Assembly: GCF_013373795.3 (NCBI RefSeq)
Contig: NZ_CP088022.1
Coordinates: forward strand, 4,650,001-4,714,000
Length of the DNA: 64,000 nt
Origin: Bradyrhizobium quebecense
Lineage (GTDB): Bacteria; Pseudomonadota; Alphaproteobacteria; Rhizobiales; Xanthobacteraceae
Reading direction: 5' to 3'
Positions 15,931-24,763 of the stretch are shown here, one piece after another. Each line of letters begins with the position of its first letter. Position 1 is the first letter of the stretch. The position numbers and the translations under genes are program-made. Under the pieces are notes generated by a model. That model was not told where the DNA came from. It saw nothing but the letters and a program-made list of their open reading frames with translations, and searched no databases.

Positions 15931-17316
15931 ATGTCAGAGCAGCAGAGTGAACATCCCGGCACCACGCGCCGCAGGCTCAAACGGCGAAACTCGTCGCTCC
16001 TGATCCTGGCGGCCGGCATCTTCGTGTTTGCCGTCGCCGCAGGCCTGCTGTTCTACGGGCTGCGTCCGGTGACGCTGAAGATCGCGGTCGGCCCGACCGG
16101 CAGTGACGACGTCAAGCTCATCCAGGCGTTCGCGCAGGCCTTTGCGCGTGACGGCAATTCGGTGCGGCTGAAGCCGGTCACGACACAGGGAGCCGCCGAA
16201 AGCATCGCGCTGTTCACCGCGAACAAGGTCGACCTCGCGGTCGTGCGCGGCGATCTCAGTCTGCCCGCGAGCGCCGAGGCGGTTGCGATTCTGCGCAAGA
16301 ATGTCGTTGTGCTGTGGGCACCGTCGGGCGGGAAAGGCAAGCCGCGGTCTGCGAAGATCAAGAGCATCGACGATCTCCCGGGCCGCAAGGTCGGTGTCAT
16401 CGGCAGCACCCCGGCCAACGTCACGCTGCTGCGCGTGATCCTGACCGAGTCCGGCATCAACCCCGACAAGGTTGCGATCAGCCAGTTCGCCGTCAACAAG
16501 GTCGCCGATCTCGCGCGCGATCCCTCGCTCGACGCCTACATGACCGTCGGGCCGCTCGACAGCAAGATCACGGCGGAAGCGATCGCGGCGACAGCGGCGG
16601 CGCGTGGCGAACCGAAATTCCTTCCCGTCGATGTCTCGGAAGCGATCGCGCAGAAGCATCCGCTCTATGAGTCCGAGGAAATCGCCGGCAGCATCTTCTC
16701 CTCTTCGCCGGCCCGGCCCGAGGACAAGATCGAGACCGTCGGCGTCAATCACCTCATCATCGCGCAACATGCGCTGCACGAGGCAACCGTCGGCGCACTC
16801 GATCGGCAGTTGTTCACGCAGCGGCTTCAGGTCGCGCGCGACCTGCCGGCTGCTGCCAAGATCGAGAAGCCGGACACCGACAAGGATGCCGCGCTGCCGG
16901 CGCATCAGGGCGCGGCCGCCTATATCGACGGCACCGAGCGCACCTTTCTCGAAAAATACTCCGACTACATCTGGGGCGGCATCCTGCTGGTCTCCGGCCT
17001 CGGCACGGCGGGCGCCTGGCTGCGGCACTACGTGAAACGCGACGAGCGCGAGCGTTACATCACCCATCGCGACGGTCTGCTGACGCTGATCTCGCGGGTG
17101 CGCGGCGCCGAGACGCCGGAGGAGCTCGCGGCAATGCAGAGCGAAGCGGACGCGCTGCTGCGTGAGGCGCTCGATTGCTACGACGACGGCGCGATCGAGG
17201 ACGGCGATCTCTCGGCGATCGGGCTGACACTCGAGCAATTCCATCACGCCGTCTCCGACCGCCGCGCGGTGATCAACGGCGACAGGTCGGGCCTGCCGAG
17301 GATACGCGCCGGCTAG
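15931..17316 (+). CDS. TAXI-family TRAP-type solute-binding protein, membrane anchored
   Basis: 461 residues. An N-terminal helix (LLILAAGIFVFAVAAGLLFYGLR) anchors a periplasmic domain with LKIAVGPTGSDDVKLIQAFAQ, KPVTTQGAAESIALF, VDLAVVRGD, RKVGVIGSTPANVTLL and YMTVGPLDS, the TAXI (TRAP-associated extracytoplasmic immunogenic) family. A second helix (YIWGGILLVSGLGTAGAWL, about residue 350) is followed by a cytoplasmic C-terminus of about 90 residues. TAXI proteins normally serve DctQM-type TRAP permeases, but no such permease is present here, and the two-helix form suggests a sensor or orphan component. It is followed by a TauE-like gene. Confidence 0.75.
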   Translation: MSEQQSEHPGTTRRRLKRRNSSLLILAAGIFVFAVAAGLLFYGLRPVTLKIAVGPTGSDDVKLIQAFAQAFARDGNSVRLKPVTTQGAAESIALFTANKVDLAVVRGDLSLPASAEAVAILRKNVVVLWAPSGGKGKPRSAKIKSIDDLPGRKVGVIGSTPANVTLLRVILTESGINPDKVAISQFAVNKVADLARDPSLDAYMTVGPLDSKITAEAIAATAAARGEPKFLPVDVSEAIAQKHPLYESEEIAGSIFSSSPARPEDKIETVGVNHLIIAQHALHEATVGALDRQLFTQRLQVARDLPAAAKIEKPDTDKDAALPAHQGAAAYIDGTERTFLEKYSDYIWGGILLVSGLGTAGAWLRHYVKRDERERYITHRDGLLTLISRVRGAETPEELAAMQSEADALLREALDCYDDGAIEDGDLSAIGLTLEQFHHAVSDRRAVINGDRSGLPRIRAG

Positions 17317-17396
17317 CCCGCTCGGGCACACCAATTGCACCGAGAGCAATGTTTGGATTGCGCCTGCATGCGTACGCCCCCATGTTGCGCCACACT

Positions 17397-18178
17397 ATGA
17401 TCGCATCCCTCATCGCAGACCTGCCCGCGCCGTTCGTGCTCGCGGTCGCACTGGCCGGCGTGTTCCTGATCTCCTTCATGAAGGGCGCGTTCGGCGGCGG
17501 CTTTGCCATTGTCGGCATCCCGCTGCTCTCGCTTGCGATGGACCCGATTGCGGCCGGCGCACTGCTTGCGCCATTGTTCATTTTCATGGATCTTACGGCG
17601 CTGCGTTTCTGGCGTCCGAGCACCTGGTCGCGCGTCGATCTGGCGATGCTGCTGCCGGCGCTCGTGGTCGGCATCAGCATCGGCTATTTCGTGCTGCGCG
17701 ATCTCGACCGGCATGCCGTCGAGATCGTGATGGGCCTCGTGACGCTGACGTTCGCCGCGTTGTGGTTCATCGGCGGCGGCGAGATCAAGCCGCGTCCGCG
17801 CTCGACGATCAAGGCAACGCTCGCCGGCTCTCCTCCGGCGTCACTACGATGGTCGCGCATTCAGGCGGGCCGCCGCTTGCGATCTATCTGTTGCCGCTCG
17901 GCATGTCGAAGGCGCTTTACGCCGGCACCACCAGCCTGTTCTTCACCGTCGGCAATTTGCTGAAGGCCGGTCCGTGGCTGGTGCTCGCCACGCCGTCGCG
18001 AAGTCTGTGCATGCTGATGGCGCTTTGCGTGCCGGCCGTGCCGGTCGGCGTCTGGTCCGGTTGGCGGCTGCACGAACGCCTCGACCAGCGGGCGCTGTAC
18101 CGCGCCTGCTACGCCATTCTCGTCATCACCGCGGCCAAGCTGCTATGGGATGGACTGGCCGGATACATTCACCGCTGA
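17397..18178 (+). pseudogene. Sulfite exporter TauE/SafE family permease, frameshifted
   Basis: Frame 1 from ATG 17397 gives PFVLAVALAGVFLISFMKGAFGGGFA through IKATLAG and then runs into unrelated sequence. The frame continuing from there gives SSGVTTMVAHSGGPPLAIY and on to the stop at 18178. One missing C between 17828 and 17829 would restore the reading TLAGLSSGVTTMVAH without other change. The family has seven to eight helices, and both halves are otherwise well preserved. Either this is a recent one-base deletion making a pseudogene, or a base was lost in sequencing. If read through, it would be an anion or organosulfonate exporter of about 260 residues. Confidence 0.75.
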
Positions 18179-18203
18179 GCGCCGGCGACGCTGTTGTTGC
18201 TAG

Positions 18204-19424
18204 TCAGGAAGATCGCCTGCTCCGGCTGCCGCTGACGCTGACGGCAAGCGGCCCGATCCCGTCGAGCATCTCGACCATATCCTCCGGCTCGAGCCGCTTG
18301 CGCGCCACGAACGAGAAATGGCGGCGCAGCTTTAGGACCGGCTTCTCGATCCAGTGCCAGGAGAATGCCGCGAACGCCGTGATCAGCACCAGCGCGACGG
18401 CGAACTGGACAATCAGCGACGCGTTCGGCAGCCACACCTTCACCACCTGCTGCACCGGAAAACCGTACAGATAGATCCCGTAGGAATAGTCGCCCCTTGA
18501 AAACAGCGGCAGCCGCGGCAGCTTCGAGACACCGAGGAACACGGTGATGTAGACCAGCGCCGGAGCAATGACGGCATTGAGGACGGGCTGGGTGATCCAG
18601 GCTGCCGGTCCGAGCAGTGCTGCTCCGAGGCAGAGCACGCAACAGACGGCGAGAATGCGCCCGTCATAGGGAATGCGGTCGCGGTAAAGGTAGATCGCGA
18701 TCCCGAGCAGGCAGGCAACCGGCAGTTTCGCGCCGCGCCCGAGGAACAGCGCCGTGCTGAAGATCTTGTCATACAGCGAGCCGGCGACGCCCGGAGGCAG
18801 TTGCGACGGCGTTGCGGCATGCCCGGTGATCTGCACGGCAAAGCCGATGCCGACCAGGACGACGACGCCGAGCACGATCAGCGCCGGCCTGCGCAGCAGC
18901 CCTAAGGTCATGATGACCGCCATCACCGCGTAGCAGCCATATTCGAACGGCACGGTCCACAGCGAACTGTTGACCTCCGGCGCGGGATTGCCGGCGAACA
19001 CGCCCGGCAGGGTGTAGTTCACCAGGCCGACGACATTCGTGAAATATTTCCAGGTGCCGGCGCTGGTGAAATAGTCCCAGAGCGGCAGCGTGGTGAAGAT
19101 CGGCCCGAGGATCAGCGCCGACAGCACGATCTCGACCGCTAGCGCCGGAATGATCCGCATTCCGCGATTGATCAGGAATTCCTTCAGGCTGAGCCGCAGC
19201 CCGCTTGCGGCGATCAGGAATCCGCTCAATGCGAAGAACATCACGAGGATGGCAAATTGCGGAAACCAGAAGATCCCCGTCGAATCCGAGTCGCCGCGCC
19301 CGGTAGCAACATAGGACGTATGCCCCGCGACGACCGAGATCGCAAGCGCAACGCGGAGAAAATCGAACCCGGGACCAAAGCCTTTCTGCTGATCCAGCAT
19401 GCTCCCGATCGAAGGCGCTGGCAT
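18204..19424 (-). CDS. Acyltransferase 3 (OafA/YrhL) family membrane protein
   Basis: About 406 residues and ten or more helices. FDFLRVALAISVVAGHTSYV near the start carries the essential H of the Acyl_transf_3 family, followed by FALSGFLIAASGL and FLINRGMRIIPALAVEIVLS, and later YSYGIYLYGFPVQQ. Proteins of this family transfer acyl groups to sugars on exported polysaccharides or lipids at the inner membrane. ATG 19424 has GGAG 8 nt upstream and is preferred over a GTG at 19448. The tail is basic. The target polysaccharide is unknown. Confidence 0.8.
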   Translation of the reverse strand: MPAPSIGSMLDQQKGFGPGFDFLRVALAISVVAGHTSYVATGRGDSDSTGIFWFPQFAILVMFFALSGFLIAASGLRLSLKEFLINRGMRIIPALAVEIVLSALILGPIFTTLPLWDYFTSAGTWKYFTNVVGLVNYTLPGVFAGNPAPEVNSSLWTVPFEYGCYAVMAVIMTLGLLRRPALIVLGVVVLVGIGFAVQITGHAATPSQLPPGVAGSLYDKIFSTALFLGRGAKLPVACLLGIAIYLYRDRIPYDGRILAVCCVLCLGAALLGPAAWITQPVLNAVIAPALVYITVFLGVSKLPRLPLFSRGDYSYGIYLYGFPVQQVVKVWLPNASLIVQFAVALVLITAFAAFSWHWIEKPVLKLRRHFSFVARKRLEPEDMVEMLDGIGPLAVSVSGSRSRRSS

Positions 19425-19539
19425 GATTTCCACTCCATTCCAAACCACCGCCTTTGGACAGCAAGCGCCGTGCCAGGAACGATGTCTTGGGATGGGACAG
19501 CCCCCGGCAACGCGCCCTTAACCGTGCGACGAAACACCG

Positions 19540-19574
19540 ACGAAACAAATCCCTAACGGCACGAAACCATTTTG
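19540..19574 (+). promoter_or_regulatory. Motif shared with the region upstream of the Cys-rich gene at 3401
   Basis: ACGAAACAAA (19540-19549), an 11-nt spacer and ACGAAACCATTTTG (19561-19574) lie about 100 nt upstream of the L,D-transpeptidase gene. They match 3276-3309 closely. Confidence 0.45.
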
Positions 19575-19673
19575 GCGATTTCGTGCAAACGTCCTGAAAC
19601 GCCTCACCTGTACTGGTTCGATCCAACGACGCGCCGGAACTGGCGCGCAGGGCGCAAACAACAGGGGTCGACA

Positions 19674-20363
19674 ATGTTCAATTCCATCAAGCTGAACGCA
19701 CGTCTCGCTGCCGCCGCCTTCGGTGCGCTGGCGGTTGGCACCGTCGCTTTATCGAACGCCGCCGCGGCCGCTCCGCTGCCGATCTTCCCCTTCATCCTGA
19801 CGCCGCCGACCGAGGCGGTGCAGCCGCCGGTGCAGTCGATGCCGCAGGCGCAGGACGAAGACCGTTCCGTCGAATTGCCCGCCCGCCTGCGTCGCCAGGT
19901 CGTCGCCTATCCGACCCGCGAGGCCCCCGGCACCGTCATCATCGATACCCCGCACACCTATCTCTATCTCGTGCTCGGAGGCGGCCAGGCCATGCGCTAC
20001 GGCATCGGCGTCGGCCGCGACGGCTTCACCTGGTCGGGCACCCAGACCATCACCAAGAAGGCGGAGTGGCCGGATTGGACCCCGCCGCCGGAAATGATCG
20101 CCCGTCAGCCCTATCTGCCGCGCCACATGGCCGGAGGCCCGGGCAACCCGCTCGGCGCCCGCGCCATGTATCTCGGCGGCACCGTATACCGCATCCACGG
20201 CACCAACGCGCCGGAGACGATCGGCACCCACGTCTCCTCCGGCTGCCTGCGCCTCACCAATGAGGATGTCACCGACCTCTATTCGCGGGTCAACGTCGGC
20301 ACCAAGGTGATCGTGCTGCCGATGACCGACCGCCGCGCCGACCTCGGCTCGGCCGTCCGCTAG
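19674..20363 (+). CDS. L,D-transpeptidase (YkuD/ErfK family)
   Basis: 229 residues: signal peptide (RLAAAAFGALAVGTVALSNAAAA), a Pro-rich spacer, then the YkuD catalytic domain from about residue 85 with GTVIIDTPHTYLYLVL, YGIGVGRDGFTWSGT, YRIHGTNAPETIG and HVSSGCLRLTNEDV. The nucleophile is Cys191 in SSGC, and HGTN supplies the catalytic histidine. Members make 3-3 peptidoglycan cross-links or attach proteins to peptidoglycan in the periplasm. ATG 19674 has AGGGG about 7 nt upstream. The shared upstream motif and the terminator at 20384 suggest a monocistronic unit. Confidence 0.88.
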   Translation: MFNSIKLNARLAAAAFGALAVGTVALSNAAAAAPLPIFPFILTPPTEAVQPPVQSMPQAQDEDRSVELPARLRRQVVAYPTREAPGTVIIDTPHTYLYLVLGGGQAMRYGIGVGRDGFTWSGTQTITKKAEWPDWTPPPEMIARQPYLPRHMAGGPGNPLGARAMYLGGTVYRIHGTNAPETIGTHVSSGCLRLTNEDVTDLYSRVNVGTKVIVLPMTDRRADLGSAVR

Positions 20364-20383
20364 CCCCGACACATTCAGACATT

Positions 20384-20418
20384 GACGACGGCTCCGGCAT
20401 CATGCCGGGGCCGTCGTC
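20384..20418 (+). terminator. Strong hairpin after the L,D-transpeptidase gene
   Basis: GACGACGGC-T-CCGGCAT pairs with ATGCCGG-G-GCCGTCGTC to form a near-perfect long stem. It starts 20 nt after the stop codon and has no marked U-tract. Confidence 0.5.
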
Positions 20419-20571
20419 GCGTTCATAATCGTTAACGTCCGGATCGTTAACTTACAGGTGATGTCGGGCGACCGGCCCGTCTCCGCCCCCGAAGCAGCTT
20501 GATCCCGCCACACTGGCGCCCTCGTCGGCGGGCCTGTACAACCCGTCAAGTTGATTTCATCCGGGGGAATG

Positions 20572-22140
20572 ATGCGTCTACCGATGCATCCAAGAACGAT
20601 CGCGCTCGGGCTCACGGTGGTGCTGGTCTCGTTCGCGATCAGCCTCAAGGCCATGGACTGGATCGCGCCGAGCGTCACGGTGCAGACGCCGCCACTCGTG
20701 CAGCTGCCGCCGCTGCCGCAGGCGCCGCGCTCTTCGACGGTCGTGGCGCAGGTCTCGGTCGCGCTGTCGGCGATCCGCGATGCCGCCGAACGCGGCGCGC
20801 CGAAGACCTTCGGCGGCAAGGCCGACAACCCGGTTCAACAGATCCTGCAAAATGCCGACATCGGCTGGACCGCCTCGCGCGGGCCGATCGCGGCGACCGG
20901 CGCGCAGGACGTGCTGACGCTGACGACCCCAATCAACGGCACGCTCAAGGTCACCGGCTCGCTGTCCGCGAAGGCGACCGGCGCGGTCAGCGACGCGCTC
21001 GGCAGCCTGCTCGGCGGCAATGTCGCCAAGCAGATCGGCGCCGTGAACATCAAGAACATCAACGCCAATGCCGACATCAAGGGCAGCGTCACGCTGACCG
21101 CGCGGCCGAAGCTCGGCGCGTCCTGGCGGATCGAGCCGAACCTGCAGGCGCAGGTCAATCTCGGCGACACCAGCCTGTCGGCCGCCGGCGTCCGCATCAA
21201 CGTGCCGGCCCAGGTCAAGCCGGTCATCGACAAGGCGGTCGCCGACCAGATTTCCGTGGTCGAGGCGCGCTTGCACAACGACCCGGTGTTCCAGAACGCC
21301 GCACGCACGCAATGGGTCAAGGCCTGCCGCTCGATCCCGCTGCAGGGCACCGGCGGCACCGCGTCGATGCCGCCGATGTGGCTCGAGTTGCGGCCGACCC
21401 GCGCGATCGCGGCGCAGCCGAAGGTCGATGCGTCCTCGCTGATCCTGACCATGGGGATCGAGGCCGAGACGCGGATCACGGAGGCGCAGACCACGCCGAA
21501 CTGTCCGTTCCCCGACAAGCTCGCGATCGTGCCGCCGATGCCGAGCCAGGTCTCGGTCGGCCTGCCGGTCGACGTGTCCTTCACCACGCTGACGCAGCTC
21601 GTCGAGGCGCAGTTGAAGGGCAAGACCTTCCCCGAGGACGGCTCCGGCCCGGTCGACGTGACCGTCAAGAGTGCGGGCATCGCCGCCTCCGGCGACCGGC
21701 TTTTGATCTCGCTTCTGGTGCACGCCAAGGAGAAGAAGAGCTTCTTCGGCTTCGGCGCCGAGGCGACCGTGCACATCTGGGGCCGGCCGCGGCTCGACCA
21801 GGCGGCGCAGACGCTGCGGCTCACCGACGTCGAGCTGGCGGTCGAGTCCGAAGCCGCGTTCGGCCTGCTCGGCGCCGCCGCGCGCGCGGCGATCCCGCAT
21901 TTGCAGCAGGCGCTCGCCGACCGGCTGGTCGTCGACCTGAAGCCATTCGCAACCAACGCGCAGCGGAAGATCACCGCCGCCATCGCCGACCTGCAGAAGA
22001 ACGAGGAAGGCATCCGCGTCGACGCCGACGTCAACAGCATCCGGCTTGCCGGCATCGCGTTCGATTCGAAGACGCTGCGGGTGATCGTGGAGACCGACGG
22101 CACCATCAAGGCCGCCGTCACCGCGCTACCGGCGCTGTAG
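20572..22140 (+). CDS. DUF4403 family protein
   Basis: About 522 residues. An N-terminal membrane anchor (TIALGLTVVLVSFAISL) is followed by an extracytoplasmic beta-rich region. Repeating lipid-transfer-like units include SLLGGNVAKQIGAVNIKNI, LGASWRIEPNLQAQVNLG, SVGLPVDVSFTTLTQLVEAQL and LRLTDVELAVESE. This is the arrangement of the DUF4403 family, two tandem TULIP-like modules, although function is undescribed. The start has GGGGGA just upstream, and ATG 20569, 20572 or 20584 are all usable. Nothing in the neighbouring genes points to a role. Confidence 0.7.
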   Translation: MRLPMHPRTIALGLTVVLVSFAISLKAMDWIAPSVTVQTPPLVQLPPLPQAPRSSTVVAQVSVALSAIRDAAERGAPKTFGGKADNPVQQILQNADIGWTASRGPIAATGAQDVLTLTTPINGTLKVTGSLSAKATGAVSDALGSLLGGNVAKQIGAVNIKNINANADIKGSVTLTARPKLGASWRIEPNLQAQVNLGDTSLSAAGVRINVPAQVKPVIDKAVADQISVVEARLHNDPVFQNAARTQWVKACRSIPLQGTGGTASMPPMWLELRPTRAIAAQPKVDASSLILTMGIEAETRITEAQTTPNCPFPDKLAIVPPMPSQVSVGLPVDVSFTTLTQLVEAQLKGKTFPEDGSGPVDVTVKSAGIAASGDRLLISLLVHAKEKKSFFGFGAEATVHIWGRPRLDQAAQTLRLTDVELAVESEAAFGLLGAAARAAIPHLQQALADRLVVDLKPFATNAQRKITAAIADLQKNEEGIRVDADVNSIRLAGIAFDSKTLRVIVETDGTIKAAVTALPAL

Positions 22141-22276
22141 GACGCAGATCGCGGCGTTCCATCCGCCGCGCGCCCTACGCATGCCCAAAAAGTCGTCTTT
22201 GCGACAGGTTGCCGCACCGGATAGAAGGTGCCTCGTGGAAGCAACCCCCAAGGAAAAGATCAGGGAGAGAAACACG

Positions 22277-23491
22277 ATGAAATCGCTCTTGGCCGCAGCA
22301 GCGGCCGGCCTCGCGCTCGCGGTCTCCGGCACCGCGGCGAACGCCCAGATCTCCGACGACGTCGTCAAGCTCGGCGTGCTCACCGACATGTCGAGCCTCT
22401 ATGCGGACGCCACCGGCAAGGGCTCGGTCGCCGCGGTCGAGATGGCGGTCGCAGATTACGGCGGCAAGGTGAAGGGCAAGCCGATCCAGGTCGTCGTGGC
22501 CGATCATCAGAACAAGCCCGACGTCGGGGTCAGCATCGCGCGCAACTGGTACGACAACGAGAAGGTGGATGCGATCCTCGACGTGCCGACCTCGTCGGTC
22601 GCGCTGCCGATCTCGGCGCTGACGCGCGAGAAGAACAAGATCCACATCAATTCCGGCGGCGGCTCCTCTGATATCACCGGCACCGCCTGCTCGCCCAACA
22701 CGGTGCACTGGACTTACGACACCTACGCGCTGTCGAACGTCGCCGGCAAGGCGATGGTCAAGCGCGGCGACGACACCTGGTTCTTCGTCACCGCCGACTA
22801 CGCCTTCGGCATGGCGCTGGAGCGCGACGCCGCCAACGTCGTCAAGGAGACCGGCGGCAAGGTCTTGGGCGACGTGCGCCATCCCCTCAACTCGTCGGAC
22901 TTCTCGTCCTTCCTGCTGCAGGCGCAGGCTTCCAAGGCCAAGGTCGTGGCGCTGGCGAATGCCGGCGGCGACACCACCACCGCGCTGAAGCAGGCCGCCG
23001 AGTTCGGCCTGACCCAGGGCGGCCAGAAGTTGATCGCGCTGCTGATGGAAATCACCGACACCCACGCACTGGGCCTGAAGGCGACACAAGGCCTGATCGT
23101 CACCGACGCCTTCTACTGGGACATGCACGACGAGACCCGCGCCTTCTCGAAGCGCTTCAACGAGAAGGTCGGCCACATGCCGACCATGATCCAGGCCGGC
23201 CTCTACTCGGCGACCATGCATTACCTGAAGGCGATCGAAGCCATCGGCACCGACGAGGCGCCGAAGGTGATGGAGCAGATGCGCAAGACGCCGGTCAACG
23301 ACTTCTTCGCCAAGAACGGCCATATCCGGATCGACGGCCGCATGGTGCACGACATGTACCTGTTCGAGACCAAGAAGCCCGAGGAATCCAAGGGCGAGTG
23401 GGATCTCTACAAGCTGATCGCCACCGTGCCCGGCGACGAAGCGTTCCGTCCGCTCGACAAGGGCGGCTGCCCGCTGGTGAAGTCGAACTGA
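22277..23491 (+). CDS. ABC transporter substrate-binding protein, branched-chain amino acid (Leu/Ile/Val) type
   Basis: 404 residues. The signal peptide is LLAAAAAGLALAVSGTAANA, followed by a Peripla_BP_6 domain with VKLGVLTDMSSLYADATGKG, AVEMAVADYGGKVKGKPIQV and DVPTSSVALPISALTREKNK. SPNTVHWTYDTYALSN and FFVTADYAFG follow. AGGGAGAG lies about 8 nt before ATG 22277. No permease or ATPase gene is adjacent. This is common for these orphan binding proteins in Bradyrhizobium, which use distant LivHMGF-type permeases. The ligand is unknown. A strong terminator follows at 23546. Confidence 0.85.
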   Translation: MKSLLAAAAAGLALAVSGTAANAQISDDVVKLGVLTDMSSLYADATGKGSVAAVEMAVADYGGKVKGKPIQVVVADHQNKPDVGVSIARNWYDNEKVDAILDVPTSSVALPISALTREKNKIHINSGGGSSDITGTACSPNTVHWTYDTYALSNVAGKAMVKRGDDTWFFVTADYAFGMALERDAANVVKETGGKVLGDVRHPLNSSDFSSFLLQAQASKAKVVALANAGGDTTTALKQAAEFGLTQGGQKLIALLMEITDTHALGLKATQGLIVTDAFYWDMHDETRAFSKRFNEKVGHMPTMIQAGLYSATMHYLKAIEAIGTDEAPKVMEQMRKTPVNDFFAKNGHIRIDGRMVHDMYLFETKKPEESKGEWDLYKLIATVPGDEAFRPLDKGGCPLVKSN

Positions 23492-23545
23492 CGAGCACGC
23501 CGCCGCGAGCGGGTCGCCCGGATGTGCGCCCGATGACAGCCAACA

Positions 23546-23581
23546 AAAATGCGCCCGGCCGGCACCGGGCGCATTTTTCTT
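23546..23581 (+). terminator. Rho-independent terminator of the binding-protein gene
   Basis: AAATGCGCCCGG pairs with CCGGGCGCATTT around a CCGGCA loop and is followed by a T tract (TTTTTCTTT). It lies about 55 nt after the stop. Confidence 0.85.
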
Positions 23582-23620
23582 TCCGCGGCAGGTCCCGGTA
23601 ATCGCCCGCGTCAGCCGGCA

Positions 23621-23773
23621 CTATTCGCCATTCGCGCGCGGGATCATCCAGGTCGAATACGTCTGCCAGACGCCGTCGCCCTGGTTGCGTTGATAGGCGA
23701 TGAAATCGGCATGGTCGCCGTGCACGAGCTCATAGCGATAGTACCTTGAGAGGTCGTCGATCTGATTGGTCAT
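23621..23773 (-). CDS. Small protein of 50 residues, function unknown
   Basis: The frame from ATG 23773 reads MTNQIDDLSRYYRYELVHG and ends IPRANGE before TAG. GGAG lies 7 nt upstream. Composition is Tyr/Asp-rich with no signal or helix. A conserved-looking palindrome (23842-23859) lies 69 nt upstream and could be its operator. I do not recognise the family. Confidence 0.5.
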   Translation of the reverse strand: MTNQIDDLSRYYRYELVHGDHADFIAYQRNQGDGVWQTYSTWMIPRANGE

Positions 23774-23841
23774 GGAACGTCTCCGTCATGAGGGGGAAGC
23801 CACTCAATTTCGACGTAGTCGAGCCGCGCCGGCGATCAATA

Positions 23842-23859
23842 GAATGATTTTTATCATTC
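23842..23859. promoter_or_regulatory. GAATGAT-4-ATCATTC inverted repeat, Fur-like operator candidate
   Basis: Perfect 7-bp arms flank TTTT in a short AT-rich patch inside GC-rich DNA, upstream of the 50-residue minus-strand gene. It resembles Fur-family operator half-sites (NATWAT-type). Which regulator, if any, is not known. Confidence 0.4.
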
Positions 23860-23934
23860 AATCACAGACGCGAGAGCTGGTCTGATCCGGTTTGAGGATG
23901 TGGGTCGATCGACGCACATCCTCTTTGCTGGGCC

Positions 23935-24228
23935 TCAGCGCCCGGCACGATGCGAACTGCGCCGCGGCACATGAACGACGCCGATGCCGCTCTCCCGCGC
24001 CTGCAGCACGGCGGGCGGCAGCAGCACCAGCCTGGCCGCCGGCGTCGGCGCGCCGTTGTTGAGCACGTCCCGGTACGGATACAGCGCCTGATAAGCGGCC
24101 GGCTCGGAGATCGCGGCCTGCGCCGAGGCGGCCGTCGCCGTGATGGCCGACAGCGCCACAGCCAGCGCGATGGTTCTGAACGTCGTGGTTCTGAACGTCC
24201 TGGCGACGTGGGAAATCCTGGTCGTCAT
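23935..24228 (-). CDS. Small secreted protein, unknown function
   Basis: 97 residues from ATG 24228, which has GGGGGAG about 7 nt upstream. The signal peptide is FRTIALAVALSAITATAASAQA, and the mature part holds AAYQALYPYRDVLNNGAPTPAARLVLLPP with a basic end. I do not recognise the family. The upstream 100 nt are AT-rich with repeated GCGATTTATTCG/CGATTTAATCGG-like words, suggesting an A/T-binding regulator. It faces away from the exporter operon at 24764. Confidence 0.55.
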   Translation of the reverse strand: MTTRISHVARTFRTTTFRTIALAVALSAITATAASAQAAISEPAAYQALYPYRDVLNNGAPTPAARLVLLPPAVLQARESGIGVVHVPRRSSHRAGR

Positions 24229-24763
24229 GGTAACGCTCCCCCGATTTACATCGCATACGATTAATTCGCTCACGCCTGATAAAGGCATGGCGCGACCGGT
24301 CTTCAAGTATCCCGATTTAATCGGATGCGATTTATTCGGGCGCGGAGCTTCAAATATCCGTGTGACCGGCGATGCCATGCGCGGCCCGCAATGGCGGCCT
24401 GCTCGGGCCACGCGGCAGCGGCGCGAAAGTCAGCGGGCGCGCTGGCGATCGCAGGCGCGAACCTGGGCGGAACCTGGGTTCAACGCCACGGCAACATGGC
24501 CGGTCACATGCAGCGAGCATGCGGGCTCCGCGCGCTTCAAAGGGTCCGGCCGATGCACGGCGCCAATCCCGCCGCGGCTGGAATTGTGCACGCAACCGCG
24601 CGTCGATGCGGCGCACATCGAAGCGATATCGCTTCGACCGCACCGGATGCGGTTGCTTCGGTCAAATTCGAGCCGGATCGGACAGGCTGCCGAGGTTGGC
24701 AGGATTTAACATCCACGCCATAGTGAATGACTATCCTGGTCATGAGCCAATGTGGGGTCAGCT
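24229..24763. other. Intergenic region without a supported gene
   Basis: 535 bp. Near 24249-24352 is an AT-rich stretch with CGATTTAATCGG (24316-24327) and GCGATTTATTCGG (24329-24341) plus CGCATACGATTAATTCG near 24251. These are candidate operators of the divergent genes. An 18-bp perfect palindrome, CGAAGCGATATCGCTTCG, lies at 24619-24636. Open frames here have no recognisable homologue or Shine-Dalgarno and appear to be shadows. Confidence 0.5.

Noticed and set aside
20428..20452. GTTAAC...GTTAAC pair considered as a CtrA box
   Set aside because: The two TTAA cores are 11 nt apart, whereas the CtrA consensus has 7, so it was not reported as a site.
20499..22280. Second open frame of about 590 codons over the DUF4403 gene
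   Set aside because: The protein is Arg/Gly/Ala-rich nonsense; the other frame has a membrane anchor and family-typical sequence.
24325..24723. Open frame of 132 codons upstream of the first HlyD gene
   Set aside because: No Shine-Dalgarno, random-looking composition and overlapping shadows in other frames.
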